Shown here: in pieces, positions 61,828 through 64,000 of the stretch
Position numbering within the stretch: the first letter of the stretch is position 1
How the letters are laid out: each line of letters starts with the position of its first letter
Origin: Sulfurivirga sp964427185
GTDB lineage: Bacteria > Pseudomonadota > Gammaproteobacteria > Thiomicrospirales > Thiomicrospiraceae
Reading direction: 5' to 3'
DNA length: 64,000 nt
Assembly (NCBI GenBank): GCA_964427185.1
Contig: CAYRSN010000003.1
Coordinates: 12,546 to 76,545 of the forward strand
Program-made: the position numbers and the translations under genes
Notes under the pieces: model-generated
The model's input: only the letters and a program-made list of their open reading frames with translations
Databases searched by the model: none
What the model was told of the DNA's origin: nothing

Positions 61828-62565
61828 CTAGCCCTGCATCCAAACAGAGGCTTTTCTACCTGCCCCTTCAAGCTGAAGCCGTGTTTCCCAGGCCCGCTGA
61901 GCAGCCACCAAGCCTTCTGACGGTGATTGAGACATTTTTAACGTGCCACTTTCCTGCCTATCCTCTTCAGTACTCTGCTCAGCGCCTTGTTCCATATTTT
62001 GCAATGCAACAGCTGCTTTATCAGCCTGGGTAGTACTTTCAGCACGCTGTTTCTGCAACGCCTGCTGTGCCTGCATCATCTGCTGTGCAGCCATCGCTGC
62101 AACCCGCATATCCTGAGGTGATGGGTCTGCCGGCGCTAAAGCGGCGCGCTGCACAATTTGCATTTTTCTAATAGTATCTGCCGGGTCGCGCTCAGACGAA
62201 AGATCAATACCTACTTCTCCGCCAACCGCATATTTACGCCCATCCGGCCCCGTCTGATAAGCATACTGCGCAGCCGATGTTGCATAAGCCCCAGCCGCTG
62301 CCAGGTGTGCCATTTCATGTGCACGTACCTGCTGATCCCGCTGCCTAAGCTGCTGCACTACAGATGCCATCTGCAGTGCCTGCTCAGTATCATTCGTTTT
62401 AGTTTCTCCGCGCCTTGCAGGTGCGGTTTGCTGCACATCAGGACGGTTTGAAGTACTTTCATTCCGACCCTCTACCGCAGGCTCTTTTGACGCAACAGTT
62501 ACATCCACTACCTTCTGGGCGGGCTGAGACGGCAAAACCGAAACAGGCGCAACTGCGGAAAGCAT
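61828..62565 (-). CDS. SprA-related family protein, putative metalloprotease
   Basis: 245 residues from the ATG at 62565; a TTG at 62577 is also in frame. The zinc-protease-like HEMAHLAAAGAYA (HExxH at about 85-89) and the YQTGPDGRKYAVGGEVGIDL block define this family. Glutamine/alanine-rich helices follow. No signal peptide. Function unknown. It converges with the arsR gene, whose stop it abuts. Confidence 0.8.
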   Translation of the reverse strand: MLSAVAPVSVLPSQPAQKVVDVTVASKEPAVEGRNESTSNRPDVQQTAPARRGETKTNDTEQALQMASVVQQLRQRDQQVRAHEMAHLAAAGAYATSAAQYAYQTGPDGRKYAVGGEVGIDLSSERDPADTIRKMQIVQRAALAPADPSPQDMRVAAMAAQQMMQAQQALQKQRAESTTQADKAAVALQNMEQGAEQSTEEDRQESGTLKMSQSPSEGLVAAQRAWETRLQLEGAGRKASVWMQG

Positions 62566-62650
62566 GCTCAGACTCAAACCTTTTAATGATTTAATATCAA
62601 AAGCTTACAAAATACCCACCTTCAAAGCAAGCTCATTTTTATTAAAATCG

Positions 62651-62692
62651 CTTAAGGCACCTCCGCAAAACCCTTTGCGGAAATGCCTTAAG
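62651..62692. mobile_element. Palindromic MITE-like element copy 2
   Basis: 19-bp arms (CTTAAGGCACCTCCGCAAA / TTTGCGGAAATGCCTTAAG) with two mismatches flank a 4-base centre. Bases 62655-62674 are identical to 43781-43800. CTTAAG (TTAA) stands at both ends. The right end supplies part of a sigma-28-like promoter for the next gene. Confidence 0.65.
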
Positions 62693-62714
62693 TTCCCCGA
62701 ACCTTTGCCGTTAC
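62688..62714 (+). promoter_or_regulatory. Sigma-28 (FliA)-like promoter of the YjfB-family gene
   Basis: TTAAGTTC (62688-62695), 11 bp, GCCGTTAC (62707-62714) matches TAAAGTTT-N11-GCCGATAA at 6/8 and 6/8 positions. It lies 33 bp upstream of the ATG of a putative motility protein, and a CAGGAG site follows. Confidence 0.6.
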
Positions 62715-62747
62715 AAAAGCACGTAAACTACATCAGGAGCATACATA

Positions 62748-62954
62748 ATGGATAGTATTTCATCGACAGGTGCCGTCTCTGCAGTGCTGGCTCAACAGCA
62801 GGCTTCCAGCACGCAAGGCGCTCAGATCACTATGCTTAAAAAGGCGATGGACATGCAGGCACAAGGGGCATTACAGCTAATCGCCTCACTTCCCAGCAAC
62901 ACCTCAGCTGGCCTACCCGATCATATTGGTAAAAACATCAATACAACCGCCTAA
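62748..62954 (+). CDS. YjfB-family putative motility protein
   Basis: 68 residues. It matches the short YjfB-family pattern (SSTGAVSAVLAQQQ, then an internal MLKKAMDMQAQGALQLI helix). The family is called putative motility protein from genomic context, and its mechanism is unknown. No signal peptide. It is preceded by a sigma-28-like promoter, which supports a flagellar regulon. Confidence 0.75.
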   Translation: MDSISSTGAVSAVLAQQQASSTQGAQITMLKKAMDMQAQGALQLIASLPSNTSAGLPDHIGKNINTTA

Positions 62955-62996
62955 CAATAGGCACTTGCGGCTGGCTTGTCCCATACAAAATATGTT

Positions 62997-63014
62997 ATGG
63001 TTTGCAAAAACCAT
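62997..63014. repeat. 7-bp palindrome upstream of the HDOD gene
   Basis: ATGGTTT, GCAA, AAACCAT, 109 bases upstream of the HDOD start. Could be an operator or a small hairpin. Nothing further was recognised in the 168-bp gap. Confidence 0.35.
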
Positions 63015-63122
63015 ACAATCACTCATGAATATGGATAAGTCTGCCGCTTCAGCCCTTCCTCTTTCCCATTTCTTTGCTGAAAGTGGCGTTCACCTTATTT
63101 TGCGTTGATACTGGAGCATACC

Positions 63123-63962
63123 ATGCAAGCCATGCTACATGAAGCCGTGAATAAATTGCGGCAAGTACACCTGCCCTCTCTGCCCGAAACAGTCATTCGC
63201 CTGAAAGAGGAACTGAATGCCAAATACCCCAATACTGTTGTTATCGCCAACCTGATTCAGAAAAATGCCGAAATGAGCACACTGTTTCTCAAGCTTGCCA
63301 ATGCTCAACGCAACGACGAAGACGAGTCCGTGCGAGATGTGCAATCTGCCATCAATATTCTGGGACTGGAAGAGGTATATAACACCTTTGTTTTTGCTGC
63401 TTTCATGCAGCAGATTGCCCGCTCCAGCGATGAAAAAGAGGTACTGAAATTCTCTGCCAAAGCCGCCATTGCCGCTGCCAAACTGGCACCTTTTGCGCAG
63501 GATATTCCGCGCTCTGAAGCTTACCTGACGGCTGTCGCACAAAACATGGGTGCCATCTTTCTGATGCGTTTGGACTGGGAAGGCTATACAGAAACCTTTT
63601 TCAAGCAGCTGGCACACCCTTTCAGCGCTTATAAAGAAGAAGCCAAACTGATTGGCACCACCCATGCCTATGCTGGGTTAATCGTCGCCAAAAAGTGGCA
63701 AATGCCTGCTGCAGTGTACGAAAGTGTTCTGCTCCACCACGATGAAGCCTATATCGCTAAAACCGCCAATCATCCACGCACCCGTCAGTTGGTCGCCCTG
63801 ACCATGATGGCCAATTACATCGTTACCACCACACTGGGAGAGGCCTTTGTCACACAAGAAATACGAAAAATGAGAGAACTGGCAAATCACGTCATCCAAC
63901 TGCCCGATACCGCCATTAAAAACGCCGCTCAGGCAGTGCTCAAATATAAAGATATCACCTAA
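63123..63962 (+). CDS. HDOD-domain protein
   Basis: 279 residues from the ATG at 63123, preceded by GGAG; a TTG at 63105 is less likely. The HDOD fold spans about residues 14-215 (LPSLPETVIRLKEELNAKYP, LGLEEVYNTFVFAAFMQQIA, SVLLHHDEAYI). HDOD proteins lack the catalytic HD metal site and act as signalling scaffolds, often linked to cyclic-di-GMP and motility. No output domain is fused. Confidence 0.88.
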   Translation: MQAMLHEAVNKLRQVHLPSLPETVIRLKEELNAKYPNTVVIANLIQKNAEMSTLFLKLANAQRNDEDESVRDVQSAINILGLEEVYNTFVFAAFMQQIARSSDEKEVLKFSAKAAIAAAKLAPFAQDIPRSEAYLTAVAQNMGAIFLMRLDWEGYTETFFKQLAHPFSAYKEEAKLIGTTHAYAGLIVAKKWQMPAAVYESVLLHHDEAYIAKTANHPRTRQLVALTMMANYIVTTTLGEAFVTQEIRKMRELANHVIQLPDTAIKNAAQAVLKYKDIT

Positions 63963-64000
63963 GCTGCCTGCTCCGCCTTCAGCCGCATAAAAAAGTAATG
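63959..64000 (-). CDS. Possible C-terminal end of a gene entering from the right
   Basis: The minus strand reads HYFFMRLKAEQAA then TAG (63959-63961), a plausible C-terminus that overlaps the HDOD stop by three bases. It is too short to identify. Confidence 0.35.
   Translation of the reverse strand, partial: HYFFMRLKAEQAA

Overview
The window is a chromosomal segment of a Gram-negative gammaproteobacterium. This is supported by the tRNA-Tyr/Gly/Thr-tufB-tRNA-Trp-secE-nusG order joined directly to rplKAJL-rpoBC, rpsL-rpsG-fusA-tufA, S10 and spc genes, by hemA-prfA-prmC, rpsT-murJ-ribF-ileS-lspA and tRNA-Gln-prs-rplY-pth-ychF, and by lipoproteins, MotAB, ErpA and MltC-type proteins. Base composition is moderate. 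The species cannot be fixed from the sequence. A BigR/SqrR-like ArsR regulator hints at sulfide-related physiology, but that is inference.

Region 1 (1-26,902, all minus strand) is one continuous translation/transcription supercluster, read from high to low coordinates: tRNA-Tyr, tRNA-Gly, tRNA-Thr, tufB, tRNA-Trp, secE, nusG, rplK, rplA, rplJ, rplL, rpoB, rpoC, rpsL, rpsG, fusA, tufA, rpsJ through rpsQ (S10 operon), then rplN through rplO (spc operon, cut by the window edge). Promoters are visible before tRNA-Tyr, rpsL, rpsJ and rplN. Hairpins or terminators lie around tRNA-Trp, in the rplL-rpoB gap, in the rpsG-fusA gap and in the S10 leader. The two tuf genes are identical over their whole coding length and differ first inside the stop codon.

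Region 2 (26,940-37,812) holds a lone bioA on the plus strand, then ychF, pth, rplY, prs, tRNA-Gln and a TPR lipoprotein on the minus strand, and divergently hemA-prfA-prmC-moeB. The lolB and ispE genes often found between the TPR gene and tRNA-Gln are missing. prmC carries an unusual insertion made of a short hairpin and a heptanucleotide tandem repeat.

Region 3 (37,814-47,777, minus) is the most unusual stretch: motA-motB, a LPP20-family lipoprotein, an unrecognised outer-membrane-barrel-like protein, a FlgT-like lipoprotein, a Tat-type/PEGA protein and an MltC-like lytic transglycosylase. It looks like a cell-envelope module, possibly a flagellar-motor accessory disk or ring, next to the stator genes. 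parC and a heavy-metal-binding protein lie upstream.

Region 4 (47,780-64,000) holds a small PilZ-like protein, rpsT-murJ-ribF-ileS-lspA-thiO, modE-argC-erpA-gltA, a Spy-like periplasmic protein, a DJ-1 protein with a CtpA protease, an ArsR regulator, a SprA-related protein, a YjfB-family motility protein with a sigma-28-like promoter, and an HDOD protein. Two related palindromic elements (43,781-43,829 and 62,651-62,692) look like miniature transposon-derived repeats. No gene-free stretch exceeds about 300 bases.
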